DNA of 64,000 nt from Avibacterium sp. 20-132 (GTDB taxonomy: Bacteria; Pseudomonadota; Gammaproteobacteria; Enterobacterales; Pasteurellaceae), in the NCBI RefSeq assembly GCF_023611925.1, contig NZ_CP091456.1, forward strand, positions 1,178,001-1,242,000, in the 5' to 3' direction. Both the position numbers and the translations under genes were made by a program. Below are positions 17,542 through 27,021 of the stretch, one piece after another. Below the pieces are notes generated by a model. The model was not told where the DNA came from. It saw only the letters and a program-made list of their open reading frames with translations, and made no database searches. How positions within the stretch are numbered: position 1 is the first letter of the stretch; each line of letters begins with the position of its first letter.

Positions 17542-19326
17542 ATGGATACCGCATTTATTTTATCTACTATTGTCGGCTTAGGCATAGTGGCACAATGGTT
17601 AGCTTGGTATTTAAAACAACCTTCAATTTTATTTTTATTGCTGATAGGGATTATTGTTGGCCCCGTGCTGAAGTTGTTTAATCCCGATGTCATTTTAGGC
17701 GATTTGCTCTTTCCTTTTATTTCCCTTGGTGTGGCTGTGATCCTGTTTGAAGGCGCGCTTACGTTAGAATTTGATGAGATTAAACAACACGGCAAGGTCG
17801 TGCAACTCTTGGTTTCGCTCGGAATGCTCATCACCGTCAGTGTGATTTCCATCGCCACTTATTTGCTGTTTGATGTGGATTGGCGCATTGCCCTGCTTTT
17901 CGGCACATTAGTGTGTGTAACTGGCCCAACGGTGATTGTGCCGTTATTACGTAGTGTTCGCCCCAACAGTAATATTGCCAATATTCTCAAATGGGAAGGC
18001 ATTATCATTGATCCAATCGGCGCGATTGCGGTGGTTTTAGTGTATGAATACATTATTTCTGGCGGTGAATCCAGCGAAATCGGCACTTTTGCGAAAATCA
18101 TTGCAGTAGCGGGAGTTATTGGAATGGCAGGGGCGTGGCTGTTAGCAAATTTGATTAAACGCCATATGATCCCAGAATATTTACGCAACGTGTTTGTGCT
18201 TGCTTATATTTTACTGTTATTTACCGCCTCAAACCATTTTGCCCACGAATCAGGTCTCTTAACCGTCACCGTATTAGGCGTGGCATTGGCTAATTGGAAA
18301 GGCTTTCCTAAAGATCATATTTTAGAATTTAAAGAGTCCCTGACCGTTTTACTGATTTCTACCCTGTTTATTATTTTAGCTGCACGAGTGAATTTAACCC
18401 ATCTGGTTAGCGTGGGCATTGCAGGAATTTTGCTCTTATTCGTGGCAATGTTTATTGCGCGTCCGCTCGCCATTTGGTTTTCATCTATTGGCTCAAGTTT
18501 AACCTTAAACGAAAAGTTGATGATTAGCTGGATTGGCCCTCGCGGGATTGTTGCCGCAGCCATTTCTTCTCTCTTCGCGATTAAATTGCAAGAAACCCAA
18601 ATTCAAGGCGTGGAATTGCTCGTGCCGTTAGTGTTCACGATTATTATTGGTACGGTGCTAATTCAAGGCTTAGGGGCAAAAACCATTGCAAAATTGTTGA
18701 ATGTGCAAGAATCGGTGTACAAAGGCGTGTTGATTATTGGTTCAAACCCTGTGGCGTTAGCCATTGCGAAATCCTTAAAAGATCAAAATGTGGACGTATT
18801 GGTGGCAAGCCGCCATTATAACGAAGTAGCAAAAGCCAGAATGTTGGGGCTGCGCACTTACTACGGCAACCCAATTTCCACCCACGCCGATGGGCATTTA
18901 GATCTTATCGGGCTGGGCAATATGTTCGCCATTAGTACGGACAAAGAACTCAACACCTTGTCGGAAATTCATTATCGCCACGAATTTGATAAAGAAAACA
19001 TTTACCGCATTCGTTTCAGTGATGATAACAACCCAACGGAACGTTATGATATTCAAGACAACTACCGCTCTAATTGGCTTTTTGGCAAAAATGTTACCTA
19101 TGCCAAATTGGCGAGTATGTTAGCAAAAAATGCACGGATTAAGGTTACCAATCTCACTGATAGCTATACCTATCAGGATTACAAAACCACCAATAAACAA
19201 TTTGTGCCGTTATATACCATTGATGATAAAGGCTTTATTTCGATTATCAATGATGAACAAGCGATCCCAACCCTCTGCCGTATTGTCGCCTTGGTGGCAG
19301 AAGACGAAACGGCGAAAAGCCAATAA
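17542..19326 (+). CDS. Cation:proton antiporter (Na+/H+ exchanger fold) with C-terminal nucleotide-binding domain
   Basis: I choose the ATG at 17542 (MDTAFILSTIVGLGI), which follows TGGAG; the frame opens 22 codons earlier, inside the terminator hairpin. From there it has 594 residues. The first ~390 form a Na_H_exchanger domain of 12-13 helices, with FEGALTLEFDEI, GTLVCVTGPTVIVPLLR and WEGIIIDPIGAIAVVLVYEY (the acidic ion-binding region in helix 5/6). Residues ~400-520 form a TrkA-N/RCK-like Rossmann domain (GVLIIGSNPVALAIAKSLKDQ). The exchanged ion (Na+ or K+) cannot be told from sequence. It converges on polA through a perfect uptake-sequence hairpin. Confidence 0.85.
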   Translation: MDTAFILSTIVGLGIVAQWLAWYLKQPSILFLLLIGIIVGPVLKLFNPDVILGDLLFPFISLGVAVILFEGALTLEFDEIKQHGKVVQLLVSLGMLITVSVISIATYLLFDVDWRIALLFGTLVCVTGPTVIVPLLRSVRPNSNIANILKWEGIIIDPIGAIAVVLVYEYIISGGESSEIGTFAKIIAVAGVIGMAGAWLLANLIKRHMIPEYLRNVFVLAYILLLFTASNHFAHESGLLTVTVLGVALANWKGFPKDHILEFKESLTVLLISTLFIILAARVNLTHLVSVGIAGILLLFVAMFIARPLAIWFSSIGSSLTLNEKLMISWIGPRGIVAAAISSLFAIKLQETQIQGVELLVPLVFTIIIGTVLIQGLGAKTIAKLLNVQESVYKGVLIIGSNPVALAIAKSLKDQNVDVLVASRHYNEVAKARMLGLRTYYGNPISTHADGHLDLIGLGNMFAISTDKELNTLSEIHYRHEFDKENIYRIRFSDDNNPTERYDIQDNYRSNWLFGKNVTYAKLASMLAKNARIKVTNLTDSYTYQDYKTTNKQFVPLYTIDDKGFISIINDEQAIPTLCRIVALVAEDETAKSQ

Positions 19327-19340
19327 AAGCGCATAAAAAT

Positions 19341-19378
19341 AAGTGCGGTGGAAAAAATGGATATTTTCCACCGCACTT
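19341..19378. terminator. Bidirectional terminator made of two inverted uptake sequences
   Basis: AAGTGCGGTGGAAAA (19341-19355) pairs perfectly over 15 bp with TTTTCCACCGCACTT (19364-19378). Both arms start with a complete 9-bp uptake core. It lies between the convergent antiporter gene and polA. Such paired uptake sequences are a known feature of Haemophilus terminators. Confidence 0.9.
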
Positions 19379-19408
19379 TGTTTCTAACTGCATACGCATT
19401 AACGCGAA

Positions 19409-22276
19409 TTAATGGGCTTCGTCCCAGTTTTCGCCCACGCCGACATCGACAATTAACGGTACAACAAGATCAGCGGCGTTTTCCATTAAAGATTGGATTA
19501 GCGTGCTGTAATGTGCGATATGTTCTTCTTTCACTTCAAACACCAATTCATCGTGAACTTGCATAATCATCGCAATATTTGGATCTTGATTGATGGCGTG
19601 GTCAATGGCGATCATCGCGCGTTTAATAATATCCGCGGCTGTGCCTTGCATTGGGGCATTGATTGCCACGCGTTCCGCTCCTTTTCTGCGCATTGCGTTG
19701 CTGGATTGAATTTCAGGCAGATATAAACGGCGTCCGAACAAGGTTTCTACATAGCCTTGCTGTTTGGCTTTTTCGCGAATATCAGTCATAAAGGTTTGCA
19801 CATCTGGATAGCGTTGGAAATACAAATCCATATATTTTTGTGCATCGCCACGCGCAATGCCAAGCTGACGGGAAAGCCCAAACGCACTCATTCCATAAAT
19901 TAGCCCAAAGTTAATGGCTTTTGCGCTGCGACGTTGTTCGCTCGTTACGTCATCAAGTGGCACACCAAAAATCTCTGCGGCAGTGGAGCGGTGAATATCC
20001 TTGCCTTGCTGGAATGCACTGATCAACCCTTGATCTTGGGATAAATGTGCCATTATACGCAGTTCAATTTGGGAATAATCTGCGGCGATAATTTTATACC
20101 CTTCACGCGCAATAAAGGCTTGACGAATACGGCGTCCTTCTTCATTACGAATTGGGATATTCTGCAAGTTTGGATCGCTGGAGGACAATCGCCCCGTTGC
20201 CGTTACGGCTTGATGATAGGAGGTGTGAATTCGCCCCGTGCGAGGATTGATCATCTGCGGAAGTTTATCCGTATAAGTGGATTTCAACTTCGCTAAACCA
20301 CGGTGTTCAATGAGTAATTTCGGCACAATATGCCCTTGTTGAGCCAGCTCTTCTAACACTTCTTCATTGGTGGAAGGCGCGCCTTTTGGCGTTTTTGCGA
20401 TAATTGGCAGATTCAATTTTTCAAACAAGATTTCTTGCAATTGTTTGGTGGAAGCAAGGTTGAAGGTTTCCCCTGCTGCTTGATGCACTTGGCTTTCAAG
20501 TGCGGTCAATTTTTCGCTAATTTCTTGTGATTGGGCAAGTAAGATTTGGCTATCCACTAAGACGCCATTACGTTCAATACGTGATAACACGCCCACTAAT
20601 GGCATTTCGATGTCATCAAATAACGTCACCAAACTTTCCGTTTTCGCCAATTCTGGCCATAAAGTTTGATGCAATTTCATTGTGATGTCGGCATCTTCCG
20701 CCGCATATTCACTGGCTTGTGCAATAGCAATTTTATCAAAGGTAAGCTGCTTTTTGCCCTTGCCTGCAATGGCTTCAAATTCAATGGTTTGGTGATCCAA
20801 ATAGCGTTTGGCAAGCTCATCCATATTGTGCCGCCCTGTGCTATTTAGCACATAGGATTCCAACATTGTGTCAAAACGCACGCCTTGTAAGTGAATGCCG
20901 TGATTCGCGAATACGCTAAGATCGTATTTAATATTTTGTCCCACTTTTTCAATCTGTGGATTTTCTAATAACGGTTTAAGTGCTTGCAAACATTGTTGTT
21001 TGTCCAATTGGTTCGGTACACGCGCAAAATAGGTTTCGCTAGCTTGTGCCGACTCGTCAAACAAATCCCCTTGTGATTGGCTTTCGCACGCCACTTCGTG
21101 CAAATGATCAAGAGGGATATAGCACGCTTCGCCACTTTCTAAGGCAAAAGAAATGCCCACCAAGTTCGCTTGCATCACATCTAAATTATCCGTTTCCGTA
21201 TCCACTGCAATGAGGTTGGCGCGCTGTATTTTATTGAGCCATTCATCGAGCTTGGCTTGGTTGTCCACCGTGTCATATAAAGTGCGGTCTATTTTTACCG
21301 AATTTTGCACCGCACTTTCCACCTTATTTTCATTTTGTGTTATAGGGGTTGCAAATTTAGCGCTTTGCAAATCGCCTTTGGTTAAACCGCTTTCCCCCTC
21401 TATGACTTCATTAAGCCAACGCTTAAATTCATAGCGGGCGAAATATTCCACTAATTCATCACGCTGATTTTGCCCAAGTGTGAGTGCCTCTGGCTTCACG
21501 GCTAATGGCACATCTGTTTTGATTGTCGCGAGAATATAGGACAAATCAGCATCCGCTTTCGCGGCAAGCAGTTTCTCACCTAATTTTTTTGCGCCACGAA
21601 TGGGCAATTCAGCAACTTTTTCCAAATTAGCATAAATTTCTGCCATACTACCAATGCCCTGCAACAAGCCGAGCGCGGTCTTTTCGCCTACGCCAGCCAC
21701 ACCGGGGATATTATCTGCACTATCGCCCATCAAGGCTAAATAATCAATGATTAACTCAGGGGGAATACCGTATTTTTCAATCACGCCCTCACGGTCAAGC
21801 AGGCTGTTATTCATTGTGTTGATGAGCATAATATTATCGTCCACCAACTGTGCCATATCTTTATCTCCCGTGCTAATGAGGACTTTCTTGCCCGCTTGGG
21901 AGGCTTGCACCGCCAGTGTGCCGATAACATCATCTGCTTCCACCCCCTCAATGGACAAAAGCGGAATGCCAAGGGCTTTGATAATGGCGTGCAATGGCTG
22001 AATTTGTTTGCGCAAATCATCTGGCATTGGCGGACGGTGCGATTTATATTGCTCAAATAATTCATCACGGAAAGTTTTTCCTTTGGCATCAAACACCACC
22101 GCAATATGGCTCGGCTGCACCTGTGCAATCAAACTTTTCAGCATATTCAACACGCCATACATCGCGCCCGTTGGCTCGCCAAGGGAATTGGTAAGTGGTG
22201 GAAAGGCGTGAAACGCACGATATAAATAAGATGACCCATCAACTAACACAAGTGGGTTTTCTGCAATTTTAGCCAT
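19409..22276 (-). CDS. polA: DNA polymerase I
   Basis: Repair and Okazaki-fragment polymerase. 955 residues with three domains. The 5' nuclease domain (about 1-290) includes [14 protein letters not shown] and [19 protein letters not shown]. The 3'-5' exonuclease domain (about 350-540) keeps the acidic exo I motif [10 protein letters not shown], so proofreading should be active. The polymerase domain has motif [15 protein letters not shown], motif [21 protein letters not shown] and motif [10 protein letters not shown]. The linker between nuclease and exonuclease carries two inverted uptake cores (21280-21288 and 21309-21317), explaining residues SAV and RT, and the protein is slightly longer than E. 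coli Pol I. Confidence 0.98.
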   Translation of the reverse strand: MAKIAENPLVLVDGSSYLYRAFHAFPPLTNSLGEPTGAMYGVLNMLKSLIAQVQPSHIAVVFDAKGKTFRDELFEQYKSHRPPMPDDLRKQIQPLHAIIKALGIPLLSIEGVEADDVIGTLAVQASQAGKKVLISTGDKDMAQLVDDNIMLINTMNNSLLDREGVIEKYGIPPELIIDYLALMGDSADNIPGVAGVGEKTALGLLQGIGSMAEIYANLEKVAELPIRGAKKLGEKLLAAKADADLSYILATIKTDVPLAVKPEALTLGQNQRDELVEYFARYEFKRWLNEVIEGESGLTKGDLQSAKFATPITQNENKVESAVQNSVKIDRTLYDTVDNQAKLDEWLNKIQRANLIAVDTETDNLDVMQANLVGISFALESGEACYIPLDHLHEVACESQSQGDLFDESAQASETYFARVPNQLDKQQCLQALKPLLENPQIEKVGQNIKYDLSVFANHGIHLQGVRFDTMLESYVLNSTGRHNMDELAKRYLDHQTIEFEAIAGKGKKQLTFDKIAIAQASEYAAEDADITMKLHQTLWPELAKTESLVTLFDDIEMPLVGVLSRIERNGVLVDSQILLAQSQEISEKLTALESQVHQAAGETFNLASTKQLQEILFEKLNLPIIAKTPKGAPSTNEEVLEELAQQGHIVPKLLIEHRGLAKLKSTYTDKLPQMINPRTGRIHTSYHQAVTATGRLSSSDPNLQNIPIRNEEGRRIRQAFIAREGYKIIAADYSQIELRIMAHLSQDQGLISAFQQGKDIHRSTAAEIFGVPLDDVTSEQRRSAKAINFGLIYGMSAFGLSRQLGIARGDAQKYMDLYFQRYPDVQTFMTDIREKAKQQGYVETLFGRRLYLPEIQSSNAMRRKGAERVAINAPMQGTAADIIKRAMIAIDHAINQDPNIAMIMQVHDELVFEVKEEHIAHYSTLIQSLMENAADLVVPLIVDVGVGENWDEAH

Positions 22277-22354
22277 AAGATTCTCGATAACTGTGATGAA
22301 AAATGGGAGATATTATAGCGGAAATAGAGATGTTTTTTGCATTTTTATCAATTT

Positions 22355-22864
22355 TTACAACGGGCTTTCCACCTGTAAATGCTCGTAAATCGCATTAATG
22401 GTGAGCATTAAGCAAGAGCGTACTAATTTTTCTTTACGTTGGGTTTTGATTTGATAGCTGAGAGAATTTGGATCTTCTTTATCATCAGGAAAATTAAGTA
22501 AGTTTTTGTCTTGCTGTAAATGTAAGTGTTGTACAAATTCGATAATCAGTGGATCGAAAAAACGATGTTCTTTTTCATCGTTGTTCAATGTTTCTTTAAA
22601 TTTGATAAAGGCATTAATATCTTCAAAAATCTTATGCTCAATGACGCCAAGCCCAAGTAGCACTTTTAAGCGAATTGAAAGATCAAAAAGGGGGCCTGAC
22701 GTCATAAATAGGGAGTCTACCACCGATTTGACCGCAAAATCCGTTTTGCGGAATACACGATTGATTAAGCTGTCCACCGCCTCATCAAAAAGTGCAACGC
22801 TGGCGGTAATAAAGCCACGAATAGAGGTGGCTTCGGTGAGTTTTTCGTAAATAGGATCGTCCAA
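22355..22864 (-). CDS. mtlR: MltR/MtlR-family mannitol operon repressor
   Basis: 169 residues of the MtlR family, regulators of mannitol operons without a canonical DNA-binding domain. Similarity to E. coli MtlR is clear in RGFITASVALFDEAVDSLI, VFRKTDFAVKSVVDSLF and LSIRLKVLLGLGVIE. The apparent start is a TTG at 22864 with a strong ribosome site (AGGAAGG) five bases before it; no ATG fits, which suggests low expression. It is the third gene of mtlA-mtlD-mtlR, 44 bp after mtlD, as in enterics. Confidence 0.88.
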   Translation of the reverse strand: MDDPIYEKLTEATSIRGFITASVALFDEAVDSLINRVFRKTDFAVKSVVDSLFMTSGPLFDLSIRLKVLLGLGVIEHKIFEDINAFIKFKETLNNDEKEHRFFDPLIIEFVQHLHLQQDKNLLNFPDDKEDPNSLSYQIKTQRKEKLVRSCLMLTINAIYEHLQVESPL

Positions 22865-22908
22865 TGATACCTTCCTAATGTGATTGATACAGATAATGGG
22901 AAGAGCGC

Positions 22909-24060
22909 TTACACAAGTGCTTGATAGGCTTGTGCAATTTGTTCAATCACGGCATTATCTTGTAATTCAGTATATTGTTTTAAGGTATTGATCACGCCAT
23001 TTTGTGTTAACGATTGTGCTAACGTTTGTGCTTGCGGATCATTGTCATTGCGATAGCATAATGCGGTAGCCACGGCTTGTACCAAATATTGGTGTGGCAA
23101 TTGGTATTCTAATGTGCCACGCAATGGTTTAACTAGGCGATCATTATAACTGAGTTTTCGTAATGGCTCACGTCCTACGCGATCTACATCGTCCACTAAA
23201 TAAGGATTGGCGAAACGAGCTAGGATTTTTTCGATATAAGCGGCGTGAGCTTGCGGATCGAAATCATAGCGTTTAATTAATACGGCACCACTTTCTTCCA
23301 TAACGGCTTTAACAAAAGCGCGTACCGTCGGATCTTCAATGCTTTCTTTGACAAATTGGTAGCCTTTTAACTTGCCGTAATAGGCGGTAACGGCGTGTCC
23401 CGTGTTTAGCGTGAATAATTTACGTTCTACAAACGCCATAAGATTATCGGTTTGTTCCATTCCAGCAATTTGTGGGATTGTGCCTTTAAATTGCGTTTTA
23501 TCCACAATCCATTCACTAAATTCTTCTACTGTGACTAAAAGGGGATCGGCAGGGTTAGCTTGCACAGGCGGTACAATACGATCCACTGCGCTATCAACAA
23601 AACCGACTAATGCCTCAACCTGTTGCTGTTGATTTTCGTCTAAATATTGAAAAACCTGTTCTTTTAAGAAGGTTGTGCCACGCACCATATTCTCACAAGC
23701 AATAATATTTAGTGGTTGGGTATTACCTGCTTCAAGGCGAGCAATTAATCCTTTAGCAAGGGTGCTGGCAATAATTTTTAGCACATTTGGACCAACTGCT
23801 GTGGTAACTAAATCCACTTGCTTAAAGCGTTCAATCAGAGCATTTTCATCTTTTGAATTAACGCCGGTTACGTTGGACACTTGTTCAATACGATTAACCT
23901 TTTCGCCTACCACTTTAACGTTGTAGCTTTTTTGTGTTTGTAATAAACGGATAACGTCGTCATTTACATCAGCAAAAACCACCTCAATACCGCTATCAGC
24001 AAGTAATTTGCCGATAAATCCTCGTCCAATATTACCTGCGCCAAAATGTAATGCTTTCAT
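22909..24060 (-). CDS. mtlD: Mannitol-1-phosphate 5-dehydrogenase
   Basis: Oxidises mannitol-1-phosphate to fructose-6-phosphate with NAD+. I set the start at the ATG at 24060 ([20 protein letters not shown]), because the GGAG ribosome site lies inside the four extra codons of the longer frame. 383 residues. The Rossmann motif [11 protein letters not shown] is at the extreme N-terminus and the substrate/catalytic motif [20 protein letters not shown] lies in the C-terminal half. It follows mtlA by 68 bp and supplies the step after MtlA uptake and phosphorylation. Confidence 0.96.
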   Translation of the reverse strand: MKALHFGAGNIGRGFIGKLLADSGIEVVFADVNDDVIRLLQTQKSYNVKVVGEKVNRIEQVSNVTGVNSKDENALIERFKQVDLVTTAVGPNVLKIIASTLAKGLIARLEAGNTQPLNIIACENMVRGTTFLKEQVFQYLDENQQQQVEALVGFVDSAVDRIVPPVQANPADPLLVTVEEFSEWIVDKTQFKGTIPQIAGMEQTDNLMAFVERKLFTLNTGHAVTAYYGKLKGYQFVKESIEDPTVRAFVKAVMEESGAVLIKRYDFDPQAHAAYIEKILARFANPYLVDDVDRVGREPLRKLSYNDRLVKPLRGTLEYQLPHQYLVQAVATALCYRNDNDPQAQTLAQSLTQNGVINTLKQYTELQDNAVIEQIAQAYQALV

Positions 24061-24128
24061 TTTTTTCTCCAATAACGTTTATAATGAGAAATGACATCGT
24101 AGAAAACGATGCCATTTTATACCGCACT

Positions 24129-26000
24129 TTAAGATTTGAGTAACGCTAACACATCTTCTACATTTGTTGTAGAGGTCAGTGTGGCAATCGCTTCTTCACT
24201 ATCTAATGCATTCGTGATTGCCGTCAGCACTTGAATGTGTTCATTGTTGCGAGCGGCAATACCGATGACTAATTTAGCGATGCCATCTTCTTCCTCCGTG
24301 AAGCGTACCCCTTCAGGATATTGACATACCACGATACCCGTTTTTAATACGGCGTCTTTTGCATCAACCGTGCCGTGCGGAACCGCTAGCCCCTCACCTA
24401 AGTAAGTGGAAACTAATTCTTCACGTTCAAACATTGCATCGACATAACTTGGTAACACAAAGCCTGCTTTTACTAGTTGTTCACCGGCAAAACGAATGGC
24501 GTCTTGTTTATCTTCTGCTTTTAATCCTAAGAAAATTTGATCCGCACTTAAGTTGAAGGTTGCCCCGTTCATTTCTGCGACTTCTACACTATCTGTGGGT
24601 TTTGCTGCCGCTTCAGCGAAATGCGCTTTTAATTCATTCACCAAATTATCATAGAATTTATTATCTAAGAAATTGGTAAGAGACAAGTGCATTGCATTTG
24701 GTACTTGTTTTTGTGCGCGTAGCGTTAAGTCTTGGTGCGTAATGACTAGTCTTGCATTATCTGGCAAGTCATTGATTGCACAGTTCGCCACTTCAATTGG
24801 CAAGCCTGCATCGTTTACTTTTTTGCGTAGCATACTTGCACCCATCGCGCTTGATCCCATACCTGCATCGCAAGAAACGAAGATTTTTTGTAAGCCTTTA
24901 TAATCAGTGATTGGCTGTGCTACACCACCTTTCATTGCTTTTGAAGCCGCTTGTGCTTCCGCTAATTTATCTGAAGTATCTTCTTTTTGGATTTTTAGGA
25001 AGAACGCAGCAATGACGAAAGACACAACAGTCGCTAATGCCACCGAACAAAGTACGCCAAAGATAGAATGTGAAGGTGTCATCGCCAATACAGCAATGAT
25101 TGAACCCGGTGAGGCAGGGGCGATAAGGCCTGCGTGAAATAACACCAGCGTGAACACCCCAGTCATTCCCCCTGCGATAACGGCAATTAATAAACGTGGA
25201 TTCATTAACACATAAGGGAAATAAATTTCGTGAATACCACCAAAGAAGTGGATAACCGCAGCGCCCCCTGCTGTTTGTTTTGCAGAACCTTTACCAAACA
25301 GAATATAGGCTAATAATACGCCTAAACCCGGGCCCGGATTTGCTTCAATTAAGAAGAAAATAGATTGTCCAAGTTCTTGTGATTGTTGAATACCCAGTGG
25401 TGAGAAAATACCGTGATTAATCGCATTATTTAAGAAAAGAATTTTCGCCGGTTCAACAAAAATAGAGGTTAATGGTAATAAATGGGCTTGAACAAGCACA
25501 TCAACGCCAGCCGCTAGGGTAGTAGAAAGTATTTTTACTGCTGGGCCTACAACCAAGAAGAACAAAATGGCAAGTAGCATACCGATAATGCCAGATGAAA
25601 AATTATTCACTAACATTTCAAAACCACTTTTAATTTTACCATCAGCCCAACGGTCAAAATGCTTAATTGCCCAACCGCCTGTTGGCCCGGCGATCATTGC
25701 ACCAAGGAACATTGGAATATCTGTACCAATGATGACCCCAGCAGTGGTAATTGCGCCCACAACGGCACCGCGATCGCCACCGACTAATTTCCCCCCAGTA
25801 TAACCAATTAATAAGGGTAATAAATAGGTAATCATCGGCCCAACAAGTTTGCCGAGCGTTTCATTTGGAAACCAACCTGTTGGAATAAAAAGGGCGGTGA
25901 TAAATCCCCAAGCGATAAATGCCCCAATATTCGGCATTACCATATTTGATAAAAAGCGTCCAAAGCTTTGGACTTTAAGTTTTGCATTTGCTGATAACAT
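24129..26000 (-). CDS. mtlA: PTS mannitol transporter subunit IICBA
   Basis: Imports mannitol and phosphorylates it to mannitol-1-phosphate. 623 residues with all three PTS domains fused. IIC membrane domain, about 1-340, with the GIHEIYFPYVLMNP motif. IIB domain, with the phosphorylated cysteine at 377 in FVSCDAGMGSSAMGASML. IIA domain, with the phosphorylated histidine at 542 in GLAVPHGTVDAKD. It is first in the mtl operon and is preceded by three perfect CRP sites, so it should be strongly catabolite controlled. Confidence 0.97.
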   Translation of the reverse strand: MLSANAKLKVQSFGRFLSNMVMPNIGAFIAWGFITALFIPTGWFPNETLGKLVGPMITYLLPLLIGYTGGKLVGGDRGAVVGAITTAGVIIGTDIPMFLGAMIAGPTGGWAIKHFDRWADGKIKSGFEMLVNNFSSGIIGMLLAILFFLVVGPAVKILSTTLAAGVDVLVQAHLLPLTSIFVEPAKILFLNNAINHGIFSPLGIQQSQELGQSIFFLIEANPGPGLGVLLAYILFGKGSAKQTAGGAAVIHFFGGIHEIYFPYVLMNPRLLIAVIAGGMTGVFTLVLFHAGLIAPASPGSIIAVLAMTPSHSIFGVLCSVALATVVSFVIAAFFLKIQKEDTSDKLAEAQAASKAMKGGVAQPITDYKGLQKIFVSCDAGMGSSAMGASMLRKKVNDAGLPIEVANCAINDLPDNARLVITHQDLTLRAQKQVPNAMHLSLTNFLDNKFYDNLVNELKAHFAEAAAKPTDSVEVAEMNGATFNLSADQIFLGLKAEDKQDAIRFAGEQLVKAGFVLPSYVDAMFEREELVSTYLGEGLAVPHGTVDAKDAVLKTGIVVCQYPEGVRFTEEEDGIAKLVIGIAARNNEHIQVLTAITNALDSEEAIATLTSTTNVEDVLALLKS

Positions 26001-26094
26001 ATTAACCTCATTAGTATTGAGCTAAGTTGTGTCCATTTAATGAACGAAAGCATAGCAAAGCGAAAATTAAAGCCCAAATTTTTAAGTTTAAAAA

Positions 26095-26110
26095 TGTGAA
26101 GTAGATCACA
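26095..26110. promoter_or_regulatory. CRP site 1 upstream of mtlA
   Basis: TGTGAAGTAGATCACA is a perfect TGTGA-N6-TCACA, the nearest of three to mtlA (centre about 102 bp before the ATG). Confidence 0.88.
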
Positions 26111-26138
26111 AGATATTTTTAGGTATATAAAATCAAAA

Positions 26139-26154
26139 TGTGATGTAGATCACA
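26139..26154. promoter_or_regulatory. CRP site 2 upstream of mtlA
   Basis: TGTGATGTAGATCACA is a perfect consensus, with its centre 44 bp from site 1, close to four helical turns, so bound dimers would lie on the same face. Confidence 0.88.
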
Positions 26155-26178
26155 TAATTTTATTTGAATGAAATTTTA

Positions 26179-26194
26179 TGTGATCTATATCACA
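26179..26194. promoter_or_regulatory. CRP site 3 upstream of mtlA
   Basis: TGTGATCTATATCACA is a perfect consensus, with its centre 40 bp from site 2. The remainder of the 333-bp gap between mtlA and ssb is AT-rich and shows no gene. Confidence 0.88.
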
Positions 26195-26297
26195 TAAATA
26201 AGATAAAAAATGTATAGAAAGGCGCGACTTCCATCAGTGTGAGCAGGAAAGATAAAACAGTAAAAATGTGATGTTGAGATTTTAGAAAGCAATACAA

Positions 26298-26325
26298 AAA
26301 CTGCTTGGCAATGACCAAGCAGTTT
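26298..26325 (-). terminator. Terminator of ssb
   Basis: AAACTGCTTGG (26298-26308) pairs perfectly with CCAAGCAGTTT (26315-26325) around a 6-nt loop. On the minus strand it is followed by a T-run and lies 8 bp after the ssb stop. Confidence 0.85.
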
Positions 26326-26333
26326 GGAAAGGG

Positions 26334-26849
26334 TTAGAATGGAATATCATCATCTAATTGCATATCATCAATCGCTGGCTGAGGCGCTGGCGTTGGTTGC
26401 TGCGCTGGTTTTGATGATGGATATGTTGGTTGTGTTCCTTGAGGGGCGTATTGGTTGCCACTTTGTTGTTGGTAACCCCCGCCTTGTGGCGCATAGCTAC
26501 CTTGTCCACGTTCTGCGCGGCTGTCTAACATTTGTAGCACATCACCTTGAATCTCTGTGGTGTAACGATCTTGCCCATTTTGATCTTGCCATTTACGGGT
26601 TCTTAAGCGTCCTTCCACATACACTTTTGACCCTTTTCGTAAATATTCTCCTGCGATCTCAGCTTGACGACGATAAAAGACAATGCGATGCCATTCAGTG
26701 ATTTCACGACGTTCACCAGTATTCTTGTCCATCCAGCTCTCACTGGTGGCTACGCTAATGTTTGCAACAGCTTCACCATTTGGCATTGTGCGAACTTCAG
26801 GATCATTTCCAAGGTTTCCTACGATAATAACTTTGTTTACTCCAGCCAT
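26334..26849 (-). CDS. ssb: Single-stranded DNA-binding protein
   Basis: Coats single-stranded DNA in replication, repair and recombination. 171 residues: an OB-fold from [20 protein letters not shown] to about residue 112, a Gly/Gln/Pro-rich linker ([16 protein letters not shown]), and the acidic tail ending DDDIPF that recruits partner proteins. It is divergent from uvrA, as in enterics, with a LexA-like box between them. Confidence 0.97.
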   Translation of the reverse strand: MAGVNKVIIVGNLGNDPEVRTMPNGEAVANISVATSESWMDKNTGERREITEWHRIVFYRRQAEIAGEYLRKGSKVYVEGRLRTRKWQDQNGQDRYTTEIQGDVLQMLDSRAERGQGSYAPQGGGYQQQSGNQYAPQGTQPTYPSSKPAQQPTPAPQPAIDDMQLDDDIPF

Positions 26850-26940
26850 AAATTCCTCTGTCTGATTATTAAGTGCGGTAAAAATTTTTGCTATTTTGCC
26901 TTAAAAAAAAATAAAAAGCTATTAATTCAATGCAAATTAA

Positions 26941-26956
26941 CTGGATATTTGCACAG
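26941..26956. promoter_or_regulatory. LexA (SOS) box between ssb and uvrA
   Basis: CTGGATATTTGCACAG keeps the CTG-N10-CAG frame of the SOS box (consensus CTGTATATATATACAG) with four internal differences. It lies 66-81 bp before the uvrA ATG, in the gap where E. coli also has one. Confidence 0.65.
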
Positions 26957-27021
26957 TTATTTCAGATTATGCGATAATGATCGCAAAATCACCTTAAATT
27001 GTTTGAACAGACCAAAAGATT

